This document shows positions 50,241 to 62,419 of a DNA stretch of 64,000 bases, one piece after another. The translations under genes were made by a program, and so were the position numbers. How positions within the stretch are numbered: the first letter of the stretch is position 1; each line of letters opens with the position of its first letter. The notes beneath the pieces are model-generated. The model saw only the letters and a program-made list of their open reading frames with translations, was not told where the DNA came from and made no database searches. This DNA comes from Synchiropus splendidus (lineage: Eukaryota > Chordata > Actinopteri > Syngnathiformes > Callionymidae). The DNA is taken from positions 11,854,001-11,918,000 of the forward strand of contig NC_071340.1 in the NCBI RefSeq assembly GCF_027744825.2, given 5' to 3'.

Positions 50241-52652
50241 AGGCTGTATATGGGCTGACATTACATATTGTGTGTGTCATTGTGGTGCTGCTTATTTTAG
50301 CTGCCACCTGATTGGCTGACCTATAGAATATGTGCTTGCAGGGTTTGTAACCCTGTTGTAACCCAGTATTATTGCAACACAGTTACTTTATTTATCTCCA
50401 TAATTAAACAATGACAAACACACTACTTACTTGACTGAGGTAAATAATGTAGTGTGTTAAACGTAAGGTGTGAATGGACGAATGACACAGATTTCTAAAG
50501 CCCATTTTAGTGCCCCTGAATTACAGCCACTAGACATTAAACCTTACACAAATGTTTTGCTTTCAAAAGTCTGAGGTTGGCCACGTTCAAGCATCCCAAA
50601 TTCACCGTGGCAAAAATGAACCAAAAAGCAATTCTATAGAAGACAAGTCAGCTTTCTCATCATTTTCCATGTTAATTTTAAGCTTCATCTAGCTTTTTTT
50701 TTTTTTTTTTTTTTCCAAATCCCATTCAAGAGACGAAAAACATTCATGAACTCATTTGAGTCGCGTGGTATCCTCTTAACTGGATTACAAAACGCTCCAC
50801 TGGCAGTCGATGATTGTCGTACTATGAAGTTGTGATTTCCTTGAACAGATTGATGATTTTATGAAATAGACAGAAGAGGGTGTTTTTTTTGTGTTTGTGT
50901 GTGACAGCTTATTTCTGCTTTCTAAAGCAATATCATGTGGCTGGGATCCCATACCCAAGGCTGCAGAGCCCGTTGCCATAGTGTTAGCTTCTGAGAGCTG
51001 TTGTTTCACACAGAGGGAGGGAAACAAATACTGCCAGTGACTCATCCTCTTCATGATAAAACCACCCATCAGGACAGTCCTGGTGCCTGCCTGCTTGTTC
51101 GTGCGTGCGTGTGTGTGTGAGATGGGGACTTAAAGTACTGTTCATTACCATCATGCATATTCTGCCATGCAATTCATAACATGGCTCAGAGGCTTTGTAA
51201 ACACGAAAACACATATTTTACAACTTGCTTTACCCCCCGCTTTTTAGAATATTGCTCCATAAAGATGCAAAATTACTGAAAATAATGCCGTGCAGTAGAC
51301 ATGCCCGCTCAGTACATGGTGTTGTGACGCTTGCGTGCACACGGTTCATAGAAGAGTAACGTACAGTAATACCATAATCATAGCCCAGGGAAAAATAAGT
51401 TGAGGCTGACGCATGTTAGTAACAGGTTTGTTATTGTATGTTTTTAATGCTGTTCATTTAGATTTTCACCGTTGTCTTGTTGAGGCTTTACCTCTGCTTG
51501 TGTATCTCTGGAGCTCCAGAGCTGTGACCAGTATTATAGCTGTGGAGGAACAGGACGCTCAGATCATCGCCAAGTGTGTTTGTCGTCATTGATCAAATCT
51601 GACTGTTTTCAAGAGAGAAGCAAACTTGTTTGGGTTTGCATTTCAAGTTCAATTGCAGGAACTTAAACCATCTTCTGACTTCATACAGGTTGGTTTTATT
51701 ATTGCAGTAAACAGTTTTTAGAAGTAGCTCTGTGAAAAAAAAAGCTGAAAAATTAGTCTTGATTTCATCATGTATTTAACAGCAAAACAGCAGACAAAAG
51801 AAGGATGAGGCAAAGGGAACATAGAAGGAAGACAAACATGAAGGTAAACACTCTGTCATCTCTGACTTGGAAGCCTCAGTAAACACTCGCTCGAAGAAAA
51901 CTGTGCAGAAAAACTGAATCACAACTGTCAGAAGTAGTTGTGGTTCAGTTCCACCCGAATATGAAAGCTGCGGGGCAGAAGCTGATGCTGCTGATGCACT
52001 CGCACATGAAAAGCAAACCAGGTGAGGCACTGTCAATACTGTGCCAGAAAATGAGTATTCCAGAGGCCATTGGAGCAAAGATTTGGGGAGCATTTCACAA
52101 ACATGTCTTGCGGACAGTACAGCAGGTTATTTTTACATCGCGTGCATTCATTAAAAGTGGACATGCAGTACGGAGTACAAAGACCTTCGATTGTGATGTT
52201 TCCAGGCTCCATAAACGCTGCTTAATAACTGACGGCAGGGAACATTGGCTTTAGAGGAAAGTCACGCTGAGGTTGAGTGAGAGAGTAAACATCAGCTCAG
52301 AGATGAGCTGGTTTGGCGCGCCAAAGTGGAAGTTCATCACAAAACCTCCGCCAAGAAAAGGCCAGTAAGTGCCAGCCGGCGATGTAGGCCAATGGAACTG
52401 GGAGCGAGAGAGAGGCTGTGAATGTATCCCTACATTTAGCAAACAGATTAACAGTTGTGACTCCCTACTGTGCCAAACTGGGGTAGGACACCAAGGCACA
52501 CATTTAAAGAAAGAACATTTTTAAGGACATGTTCAGGTCAAATACACTTCAGGCCAAAATGTCTGAACTCAAGACAACATAATGATCTAGATCAGTCTGT
52601 TGTCTGGCTACTTTCCTCTGTGCCTGACATTTGTTTTCACAGGCATAGAATA
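50241..52652. other. No recognised gene; poly(T)21 at 50694-50714
   Basis: Frames of about 105 codons on each strand at 51776-52254 overlap each other and match nothing I know. Nothing else recognised. Confidence 0.55.
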
Positions 52653-53319
52653 CAGTGGTACCTCAGTTCTCAACCACAATCCGTTCCAGACGGCCATTCG
52701 GGAAGCGATTTATTCGACATCTGAATCGATTTTTCCCATTAGAATTAATGGAAAAAGAAAGAATGCGTTCCAAGCCTTAAAATAGTCTTTTGTAGGAGTG
52801 AATGTAGAGTGTCTGCTGCAGGTGCACTGTTCCTCTATGTGTGTGGCCGCTGCATGTGGGAGGGGTTGCCGAGTGAGTGACGTCTCTCCAGAAGGGAAGA
52901 GGTGCCCGGTGCGTGTCCAGCTCTGAATGTGCGCTTCTGTGCAGTTTGGCTGTGACAAAGTCATAAACCAAGTAACTTAGCTCTGTCCCAGACTCGCCTC
53001 ATCCCTGTCCCAGCTCCAACAGGACATCAAACCCTGGAGTGAGCGCTCCAGCCTCAGAGGTGTGGAGAGCGAGCACCTCCCCTGTGACACTCTACCACGG
53101 TCCAGTGCGGAGACAGGAAAGGTTTTACACCTCAATATGAAGAACAAACAGTCAGTAAATGTAGCTAACGGGACACGTCTGCATACAGAGGCTGCGTTAT
53201 ACACAATAACAAAGTGCGTCGTGGGTCAGCTGATCGGTCCACGCACGTTATGTTTTTTCTGGCTTTTTTTCAGGGGCGTTCGAGTTCTGGATTTTCATTC
53301 GAAATCCGAAGCACCACTG
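52653..53319 (-). mobile_element. TA-flanked Tigger/pogo-like non-autonomous transposon, copy D
   Basis: The left end reads CAGTGGTACCTCAGTTCTCAA and the right end, reversed, CAGTGGTGCTTCGGATTTCGA; TA flanks both sides (52651-52652 and 53320-53321). It is 667 bp and in the same orientation as copy A. The shared 64-codon frame is at 52777-52971 (minus). The internal order of blocks matches copies A and C closely, and it lacks a transposase. Confidence 0.88.
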
Positions 53320-55586
53320 TATACTCTAGTTCAGTGACTGTTTTACACCTCAAGGCCGTGAGGGCTGCAAGACGCTCAGCTTGAATACATTTGCCACATA
53401 TGGTGGCGGTACTGTTTCATTATATTTACTTGACAGCTGCAAATTTGAAAAACTTACCAAGTATGGAGAAGTTTCGAAAAGAAAAAAACGATAAAGAAAG
53501 TGATGCTGCCACCACAAAAGTAAAAACTGTTCATGAAAGCAACTGTCGAAGCAGTTTTTAAAATGAATTAGAAAAGTTTATGGCGATACTTTCATTTACA
53601 CTTCACTTATATCTTCTGTAGAGTTTATTTTAAGAATAACATAACATTTTATCATATTTTGACATCATTCTATTATGTTCATTTTATTCAGAATGTCATT
53701 CATGACGTACAATTTTAGCAATTTTCTCAACAGTTTGCAAGTAAAGTGAGTATGAATCGAAGCTGGTTCTGCTGCTGGTTGGACTTTTCAGTGGCAAATA
53801 CATTTTTGTTCAATTTGATCAGATGGTTTCATGTCATTTTCCAAGGTTTTGGTTTGTTTACTTGTACATAGATTAAAGCTTGCATGCAGAATCCACCCTT
53901 CCCAGCGGAAGTGTGACGACAATGTTCTTAAGTCTTCCTCACACACGCATGCACACAGCTCTGATCCTACGAATGAGACACATACGGACCTCTGATCATC
54001 ACTGGTGCCTCAACCAGGCATCCTCCCTGATAACAGCTTTCACTTGCGCCGTACAAAACCCGTCATGCATCACAGGGCACAAACTAGAAATAAAGCATCA
54101 TGTGAAAAGCAACAACAGAAATGTCACTGAGTATTGCACCATAGAAGCCGGGCAGACATGAGGCCAGGTCGAAATTACAACTCTACAAACCTTGTTCATG
54201 CTGCTCTGCTGCTGCCGCTGCTTTTATTTTAGATTCAGTTATGGAAATTGAGCGGTAACAATCCCCCCTTCCCAGCCCTCCACCCCCCCTTAAAAGTCAC
54301 GTGTCACGACACACCAAGTGTTTTGTCAGTGGACTCCACATCGCTTCACCAAGCACCTCTCTGGTTTTCCTGCCGTTCTTGAGTTTCTCACGCGCAGATA
54401 ATGATCCACTCGTGTTTCCTCCTCTTCTCCTGCCTGAGGGGGATTTCCTGAGATAATCAGCAAAATAATTTACACCGCTGCCTGATAATAAGCTGCAGAA
54501 TGAGCCGGAAACACCGTCTCACAAACCAATCATGACTCGCGTTAATAGTGTGTAATTTATGTGCGTTATCTGCCAGAACCGGCTCAATTAGATTCAGAAG
54601 GAAGAATTCGCTAAACTCAAACGCCAACAAAAAAAAACAGTGTTTTGTGGCTGTATTTTGAAGCGATTCATTTTCGTTTAGCGCAGTGTCACTCCACACA
54701 CCCCATGCACTGATGTAAATATTGACTGCTGTACATTTACCCAAACATTCAAAGACAAGTTAACAGCACTGATGTAGCGTTTTCACCCAGCACTTCTTGT
54801 AAAACACTTTTGACTCGCCTCTGGAATGAAAGTAAATAAATAATTCTCCCTTCTCTGATACATTTAAGTGGTATCTTGGCAACTGGAACACAGGCACAAT
54901 AATACAGTGACTCCAGGCAATTGTTTGTAGATCGACTGGCATTCTTCATTAAGTGCCAGAGCTTTTTTTTTTTTTTTTTTTTCCTGGGGCAACCAGAATT
55001 GATTCAAGGCGAGAACGAAAACAGACGCACACACACACACACGCGCGCGATAATAGCATTCACACGTTTCTAATTACAATTGAAACATCCTGTGAAGTCA
55101 AACATTGAACGCACGCTCACAGGAGTCTTGTCCATCCTCATGTTACCAATCTAGAGGTCTTAATGATGGTTAACCTAGTGTGAACAAAAGTGTGATGTGT
55201 TTTTCTTTGCTAAACCTCAAATGTACCCCCTACTTTCTCCTGATAAATGTTCCACAAACTGAACACATGGACATACGCGAGTAGCTAAATAAATACATTA
55301 GATTTTGCAACCAACGTGACACAACACTTTTTCCATTGTAGTTTCTTTCTTACAATTGCTTTGGCAGTCATGATCAATTAGCAATATATTATCTTAGCGC
55401 TGATGTTGATATATTATATATATATATATTTGCCATTTACTTGAAGCAAAAGTAAACGACAAACACTTTTGTCGACATGTTCCTGGATTATGTTTCGTGC
55501 AGGGTACCAATGTGCTCTTCTGCCGTCTCTCGAAAGTTGAAAATGAATTGCTCTGTCATCGCTGTGGAGCGCAGAGACACCACTGT

Positions 55587-55590
<4 letters not shown>
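53320..55590. other. No recognised gene; T20 at 54963-54982, CA/CG run at 55027-55049
   Basis: The segment at about 54300-54620 is non-repetitive with many ATTA/GATAA words and looks like candidate conserved non-coding DNA. The other content is simple repeats (including a TA run at 55411-55430) and short frames. Confidence 0.5.

Positions 55591-55633
<43 letters not shown>
55591..55633. repeat. (AT)21 microsatellite
   Basis: A perfect AT array. The 'IYIYIY' frames overlapping it on both strands are artefacts. Confidence 0.97.
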
Positions 55634-55637
<4 letters not shown>

Positions 55638-55651
55638 CAAGTGCAGCTACT

Positions 55652-55664
55652 GCCACCAGGTGGC
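55652..55664. promoter_or_regulatory. Palindromic CTCF-like word
   Basis: GCCACCAGGTGGC is a perfect odd palindrome that also fits the CTCF core CCASYAGRKGGC on either strand, and it contains an E-box-like CAGGTG. It lies 18 bp after the AT array. The call is motif-level only. Confidence 0.35.
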
Positions 55665-58600
55665 CAACTGGAGACGTGACTCACTGAGGCTTTGTACACC
55701 CCAGGGACAGTCCTGATTGTAGTTTTTATGTAGTTCTTTACATTTACAAACTTTACAAAACTATTGCAAACATGGCCAGGTAAACAGTTTTTAAGCTAAG
55801 ACTTAAAGGTAAAAATCAAAACACCGGACCCCAATGGATTCAGGTTTGTGCTTAAGGTACCTAGCATCAAAAACACAACCTGAAAATTTACAGAAAATGT
55901 ATGTTAAGGCAGGGGCTGCACAATGTAACTTAAAAAGTAACTCATTTTAAATTGAAATAATCAGTAAAGCAGCTGAGTACCATATTAAGGGAGTAATCGT
56001 GAGTAGTCAGATCACTTTTTCACTGCATCTTAGTATACAGACCCATAAAACAACAGTTTGAAATGTCATGGACAAGCAGCAAAATAAAAACAGAAACCTC
56101 AGGAATAACCCAGTGTTGACGTTCATAGAGGCATTTGTATTTTGGTATCCTCAATTTCAAAATAAGAGTCACTCACCTCCACAGTTTGTCCCATTGAGGC
56201 ACATACAATCCCTTTCCCACTCCATAATGCTAAAGGCGCTTTAGAGATGCATCATTCTTCATCACTCGGTAGGTATTTAATTCCTAAAGTTCCTATTGTC
56301 ACCATAACACGGATTTACTTGTCAGGTTTGGACACAGAGACAAGAATTTAATAAATAACTTATTTAAATCATGAAGTAACCTTATAGCAAGTGCATCATT
56401 CTACTCCTTTTCTATATCTCCAAATATGAATTTGCTCTCAAGTCTGTCTCGTGTTATAAACAGGGACACGCTTAGCACAACAAACAGAGAGTTCAGGGTT
56501 AACTGAGACACCAATGACTGTTTAATCTATTGTTTTGGTTTTTTTTTGCATTATTTACTCATCACTTCATCTGAATGGTTGCCACCAGTCTGATTCACAT
56601 TAATCACACATCACATTTCCCTCGCTTCCAAAGTGAAAAACAAATTTCAACTGTGATCGCATGAGAAGAAAATGAGAAAAGGGCTCATTATCTGTGTTTT
56701 AAAAGCAATAGGTTCACACAGTGAACCCGCCATTATCTCCCTGTTGCCAGAACACCACACAGAAAATTGCCAACCACCTTAACACCATTATTGCTTTGAA
56801 GACGGAGGGGAGAACGAAATGAAGAACAGAATTATCAGAGGCGCACCGGGGCGAGTGACTAATCAAAGGATCAACTTGAATAAATGGAAGTAAAAGCAAT
56901 GAGTGCGGAGAGTTCCACACTGAAGAGGGTGGACACCAAACAGTCTGATGAGAACGAAAAGAATCACGCGTTACTGGGCTCCGCTCCCACTCGGTTTCCA
57001 ACCCACTGATGCGAAATGGAAAGTTACATTTAAAAGAAGGCAGTCACCAACACAGAAAATGGAACTAATGGCAAAAAAGGGGTTGAACGAATCTTACGCC
57101 TTTTAGCGGAACCATATTGAGAATATGTGTGTCAGATTAATAGCACAAAAGCACCAAATTTTGAACAGAGTGAGGCGCAAGTTGACAGAAAAGCTGATTA
57201 TAATGCAACTAAATGTCACAGCTCCTTCCGAGACAAGAGTCTTCAACCATTTGTCCATTTAGAACAAACTGTTGTGAAAGTGTTTCATGGCTTCCAGACT
57301 GTCTCCAGCAATTTAAACTGACCAACTGAAAGATTTATCGGCTGAGAAAGTGGACTGACTCGACCGTGTGATAACCCGTGTTGAATATAGAATTTTGACA
57401 AGAAAATGTGTGAAAGTTTTATCCATGTCATTGCCCCCTCACTCACAAACAAGACTTCCTTTACTTAGTAACTAAAGCTTATCTGAATAAGTGCCCACCA
57501 CATATTGACAGCTTTGTATGACACAGGTGTCATACAAAGCTCAATGTGTGAGTATTGTAGTTTTGTGTGTATTTCTTTTCTATTCTGAACTACAGAGACT
57601 TGAAAACAATCTCATTTAAACTGACATCCCTGAGTAAGCAACTCCTGGACTTACAACTTTGTAGCTTAAAAGTAAGCCTGGCTACACGTTCATGAAAACG
57701 ACTGTTTGGTTTTGGTAATGCATTTTTCCTAACACTGACATGAGGATAAATGAGCTGTCGAAGACAAACAAAGCACTTTCTCCCATCGCGAGAAAACTGG
57801 CGAGCAGCTGGGCTTTGTAGTTGTAAAAATATGCCAACTTCAAACGCTGAACAGATTAGATGCGAAGAAGAGTCAGAAATGAAGCTTTCAAACTTTCAAA
57901 TACATGTTGTACATAAATGTCCGATCTGAGGAAGCAACTCATGAATTATTAACAATGTTGTTTTGACATATGTAATATGATTATGAGATGTCGTGTGAGA
58001 GTCACAAGTAGGTTCACCTAGTATTTAAATAGCGTATGACACACATGCTCTTTCATTTGTTCTTGCCATGATTCAGTGGCATAATTCATACAAGTGTTTG
58101 TTTTTTTTTATAACACAATGCGACATTCTATGCTAATTGTAACACTTTTTAACAGTACATTTTGTTGCAGTACATCTTGCATATTTACCACAGGCGGAAC
58201 TCGACCAATCAGATGACTGGATAAAGCAACCACACATAATCCCTACAATAAAACCAGTGTGCACCGTGGACATCGGGTGAACTTAATATAGCAACATTTC
58301 CAGGCTGTCAACACTATGATAAACAATGTTGAGTGACAAGCAGCAACACACTGTGTGGCCACAGTCACATGACGATTGGTTTCTTTTGGCCATTCATGAG
58401 CCTGCTGTTTTTTTTCCAGTCAAGTTTTCCGGCATTCAGGTAAGTTCTGAGAGGAGGCTCAGTTAGAGGCAGCAGTTATTGAAGTGGAAATCTCGGCACA
58501 GTAAATGGTTATCCAGAACACCACAAAAAGATATAGTTCTGTGTGAAATTGTCAACAATTTGTGAAAGATTTGCTTAAATATGCTCAGCTTATTCAGTTC

Positions 58601-59685
58601 GCCAACTGACAAAAACATCAAAGACCAATTGACAGAGACTCAGGGGAGTGGAAACCACAACAAATGTGCTGGTTCATTCATTCAATCATTCATTTTGTGG
58701 GTGACAGAAGCTAAAGCTTGTCCTCACATTTTACAGCAGAGTGACACAACGAAATGCGAATATTTGACTTTCAAAATGTATACAACTTTGCGTTGTTATG
58801 TAACCACGGACAGCTCTGATTTGTGGGCCTTTATATTTGAAACCCTGCCTTTTAGAGGTTTTGCCCCAGAGAGGAACCTTTTTTTATTTTTTTTTCTCCC
58901 CCTGTCCACAAAGATGAAGATAAATCGATAGAACCCGGTGTGACTTTGTAGTCAAATTATACAAGTACAGGTTCTGCATGAAAGCTTTGTGCAACACACC
59001 TGTGTAAAACAGAGTGGAAAGTCATGTTCTCATTCCAACCAATGCACTAAAGATTTTATGTTGCACTTCAATGGCGGGGTTAGGACCCTTTTTGTCTGCT
59101 CTACTAATGGTACACTGGCAAAGCTGCAGGGAGTGAATCATCAAAATCTCTGCTTTGACCTGTATATAATTTAAGATCACACAGAGGCAGCAAAATAATC
59201 TCATCTGACGGACAACTGATTTGGAGCTCAGGTAATGACATTTATATTGTTCATTAAGGTGAAGGTAGTTTATAAGTGTCTCAGTTTTATACGTTAGTAT
59301 TGACACTATATTCGGTCTACAGTGTAACTTCAATTAAATTCATCAGCATCATCGTTGACAATAGAAGGCCGAAGATTATTTATTTTTTATTTATTTTTTT
59401 TAACACTAACACTCAGGAAATGAGACTGAGGAAATGAGAAATGATGTATTATCAATTTAAATATTAAAGATTGATGATCTCAGTTTATCATTTCACATAT
59501 CTGGCTGGTGTATCAGTTGCACTTCCACTTTTGTAGCCAATTCTCTTCTATGTGAATGAACTTTTTAATTTTCGTAGGTCGTGATGCTGATGTGCGAGAG
59601 ACGTGACAACATTTTTGGCGCAATATATAATCGTGAATTTGGCAGTGAATGAATCACATGTACTTAAAGATCTTGAAGGCCACTT
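55665..59685. other. No recognised gene
   Basis: The 56640-57010 stretch looks like candidate conserved non-coding DNA. The 116-codon frame at 58581-58931 has no domain I recognise. The hairpin at 57510 is listed separately. (TTTA)-like runs lie at about 59376-59402. Confidence 0.5.
57510..57541. repeat. Perfect 15-bp inverted repeat with 2-nt centre
   Basis: AGCTTTGTATGACAC and GTGTCATACAAAGCT are exact complements around AG. Pairing continues outward with one mismatch and a 2-nt bulge (CACATATTG against CAATGTGTG), giving arms of about 24 nt in all (57500-57550). Confidence 0.92.
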
Positions 59686-59735
59686 AAAATGGCTTGGCGG
59701 GCCACTTTTGGCCCTCAGGCCTCGAGTTGCGTACA
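59686..59735. repeat. Relic of a vertebrate hAT-like repeat ('GGGCC..TTTGGCCC')
   Basis: 'gcgggccacttttggccctcaggcctcgagttg' resembles the 'GGGCCGNNTNTGGCCCCCGGGCCTTGAGTTTGAC' end pattern of a common fish element. It is short and without visible boundaries. Confidence 0.4.
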
Positions 59736-59872
59736 AGTTCCTTCACCTCCAACTCACCTGCCTGCATCAAACCCTGGAAAAATGCGACTCTATAGCTTTA
59801 CAGACACAAACACATAGCCGTGCCACCTATCGCTAATGGCTAATGTTCGGTGTTACAAGATGACAGGAAGAA

Positions 59873-59897
59873 GTGTGTGTGTGTGTGTGTGTGTGTG
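59873..59897. repeat. (GT)12 microsatellite
   Basis: A perfect GT array followed by GGAGGGG. Confidence 0.95.
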
Positions 59898-60429
59898 GAG
59901 GGGTTCAGTTTGGCGTCGGGACGGGATTTGCTTTAATTATTCACATTCTTGTTGGATCCTTTGAAGACAATAAGAGTTCTGTCAGGAATAAACCTCCAAA
60001 CAAGTTTCACACTCGCCATATTTTCAGCCTGTGTTTGTGCTTATCCCCCCCCTCAATGCTGATGTGAATTTCACTTTATATTCTGCTTTGTAGCGCCGGG
60101 CATCACAGCTGGATTGAGCTACAACCTCACTGTGCATTTTTGTTTTTGCTCTGCGAGATTTTGGGTCGTGAGTTGCAGCATGCATTGTGCGGAAATTGAA
60201 AGCCATCCTTCCTAATCCTTTGGCATTTGAATATAGAGCGGAGAAGATGAAGGCTCACATATAGTACAATGGGGAATGAAGCAAAACGTGCAACAACAAC
60301 AACAAACCAAGGTTCACACCCTGACACCAAAAAAACAAGAGGGCAGAACCGAACTAGTGATGTATGTAGTTTTCATTTGCAATGTAGCCTTTCGATATGG
60401 ATCATCGGAAGAGATAACCTTGGGACAGT

Positions 60430-60560
60430 GGGTGGGATTAAGAGACACATAGAGGGAATGGTGTTAAGAAAAATAAAATGTGAGGCGAGAAGGTTGACAA
60501 CCCATGTGGATGTGATGAATGAGGACATGAAGAGGGTAGGTGAGAGTGGAGGAGGCTGAC
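60430..60560 (+). mobile_element. RTE-type (Expander-like) LINE 3' relic, sense
   Basis: The plus strand has 'gtggatgtgatgaatgaggacatgaagagggtaggtgagagtgga', matching the sense pattern 'ATGGATGTAGTGAAAGAGGACATGAAGGTAGTTGGTG' near the end of the fish RTE ORF. The preceding 'gaggcgagaaggttgacaac' also fits weakly. The frame at 60269-60559 ends here and is a relic, not a gene. Confidence 0.45.
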
Positions 60561-60571
60561 CTGCTTTAGCA

Positions 60572-60720
60572 ACCCTGAAGGCAGACCTGGGCAAAGGGCC
60601 GGCATGGTACAGATTTCTGTTCCAGCCAGTCAAGCGCACAGTTTAACCAATGGTCTTTCAGTAGAAGCAAGCGACCGATCGCAGTCTTAAAACACCTGGT
60701 GAAAAGGTGTCCACCTGATT
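60572..60720. repeat. Dispersed vertebrate-type repeat relic ('GGGCCGGCATGG..TTCCAGCC')
   Basis: 'gacctgggcaaagggccggcatgg', 'ctgttccagccagtcaagcg' and 'ttaaccaatggtctttcag' follow the order of a widespread fish repeat. It is related in type to 50126-50240. Confidence 0.4.
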
Positions 60721-61837
60721 GTCAGTTACGGGAGACAGTATCCTGCTTGGCCTGAAACTACACACTTCCCTGCCATTACATTTAATGCCTGTTACAAATA
60801 AAAGAAAACCAACTCAAGAAAAACACAATCAGTCAGTAATCGCAAAGCATTTTTTACCTCAAACGATCAAACAATTACTGTTCAACAATGGCCTGCTACA
60901 CAACACTTCAGCGAGTGTGGAGACAGAATCCTCTTGTGCACACACACATCAGTTCCAGTCATCTTGCATTGATCCCAACAAGCCGGATCATTTTATAGAG
61001 TGCGGCTGCAGGAAAGGTGAAACACCTTTGAGGAACTCCAGGTTATTCCATGGAGACTTCCCAGTCGGACAACACTTAAACATCATTTATCAAACACATT
61101 TCTCCTGATAGGAAATCAAAACACCAACAAGACCCAAATCAAACGATTACACAGCGAAAGCCCGGTCGCTGACGCCTTGTTTTTTTCAGCCATTTAATCT
61201 TGGGAGAGATTTTCAGGTGACTTCCGAAAGAATATTTATTTTCTTCAGTAACATTTGGCAGGAAACAAGTTGAAACGTAGCAGAGTCCTTGCAGGATCGG
61301 CTAACTTGATCAACGTCAGGTTGAATTTAGAAAGCAATACATTGCCGTGCAAGAAATGCAACTTTGAAAATAACTTAAAATATTGAAGGCTTTCTTGTTT
61401 TTCTTCACTGATTGTTGACCAGATGTGATGCGAAAGAGAGGTGGACACCAGCTCACTCACAGCTCTGACTGCTACAGTTAGTAAGGGTTTAAACAGGACC
61501 AACTCCTGGAGGCCAGAGCGCCGTGTTTGTCCGCATCCTCCTCACTCATGCTCCTGTCAGCATACGCTGATCGATGTGGCTGTTCAATTCATACAATAAA
61601 CCTAACACCGACATGTGACAGCTTGACACCTGAGCAGACAGAGAAGATTGATGTGAAGGCAGCAATATTCCTCAGCAGAACATTTATAGACACTTTTTTT
61701 TTTCCGCAATGCATGACATGCATTTAAGAGTTTACCTTGATGTGTAATGTTTATAGCATGTTCATGAAGCAAAGCGTCCAACTATCCCCGGAATTTTGAC
61801 TGATGAAACAAAATATCTCTCATAAGCATTTTTGATG
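60721..61837. other. No recognised gene
   Basis: It includes a 129-codon plus frame at 60719-61108 with no known domain; its Cys-containing stretch near the middle looks protein-like, but no family is seen. Nothing else recognised. Confidence 0.5.
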
Positions 61838-62355
61838 ACCGTAATTTCCAGACTATAAGCCACTACTTTTTTTTCTTACGGTCTGAACCCTGCAGCTCAT
61901 ACAATGACACAGATTTTTACAGGCTAGAGAGCGCCATACCGCCAAAACATTGAACCTTGTCACATCAAAATCGCTGAAATCAAAGGCACAGTTTTATTTA
62001 CCTTAAAGTGATAAAAATTAACTGTTTTCACCAGCGTGTCCGCAGCTCCACCAACAGAGCCGATCTCCTGGAGGACCGGAGACAAGAAGCAGCGGCTGCG
62101 ACCGGCACTTTAATGCATATAAAAGATGTGAGGAACATGGGCAAGTTTGTTTCATGAGCTGGACCCCATTTTAAAAACTACTTTAGAAGCGGTCCTCGTG
62201 CATTTTTAAGCACCACAGACCTTTCTACGGCGCAGACAGCACCACTGCACCCGCGTCTTATCGACTAGTGCGGCTTATGTATGAAGAAGATCGATGTTCC
62301 TTCTTAAATTTAGTGGGTGCGGCTAATATTCCGGTGTGCTCGATAGTCTGGAATC
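61838..62355. mobile_element. Non-autonomous DNA transposon with ACCGTAATTTCC-type ends
   Basis: The left end is ACCGTAATTTCCAGACTATA and continues 'agccactac'. The right end, reversed, reads GATTCCAGACTATCGAGCAC, giving a diverged terminal inverted repeat. The interior has 'ctgaaccctgcagctcatacaatgacac', 'accagcgtgtccgcag' and 'cgtcttatcgactagtgcggcttatg', as in a very common fish element whose full ends read ACCGTAATTTCCGGACTATAAGC. No coding region. The name and superfamily are not certain. Confidence 0.65.
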
Positions 62356-62365
62356 TTCTTTCCCA

Positions 62366-62419
62366 CTCGAGTTGCCACAGCAAGTCAGCCTCCTTCACCT
62401 CAATCTATCCCGACTAGCC
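62366..62419 (-). mobile_element. RTE-type LINE fragment, antisense, left part of a split copy
   Basis: 'gttgccacagcaagtcagcctcc' plus 'cacctcaatctatcccgac' matches the antisense 3' end of the fish RTE LINE. It continues at about 62615 after an insertion. Confidence 0.45.

Noticed and set aside
57510..57541. Hairpin as a microRNA precursor
   Set aside because: A 2-nt loop and arms of about 24 nt do not fit a pre-microRNA, which needs a larger loop and longer stem.
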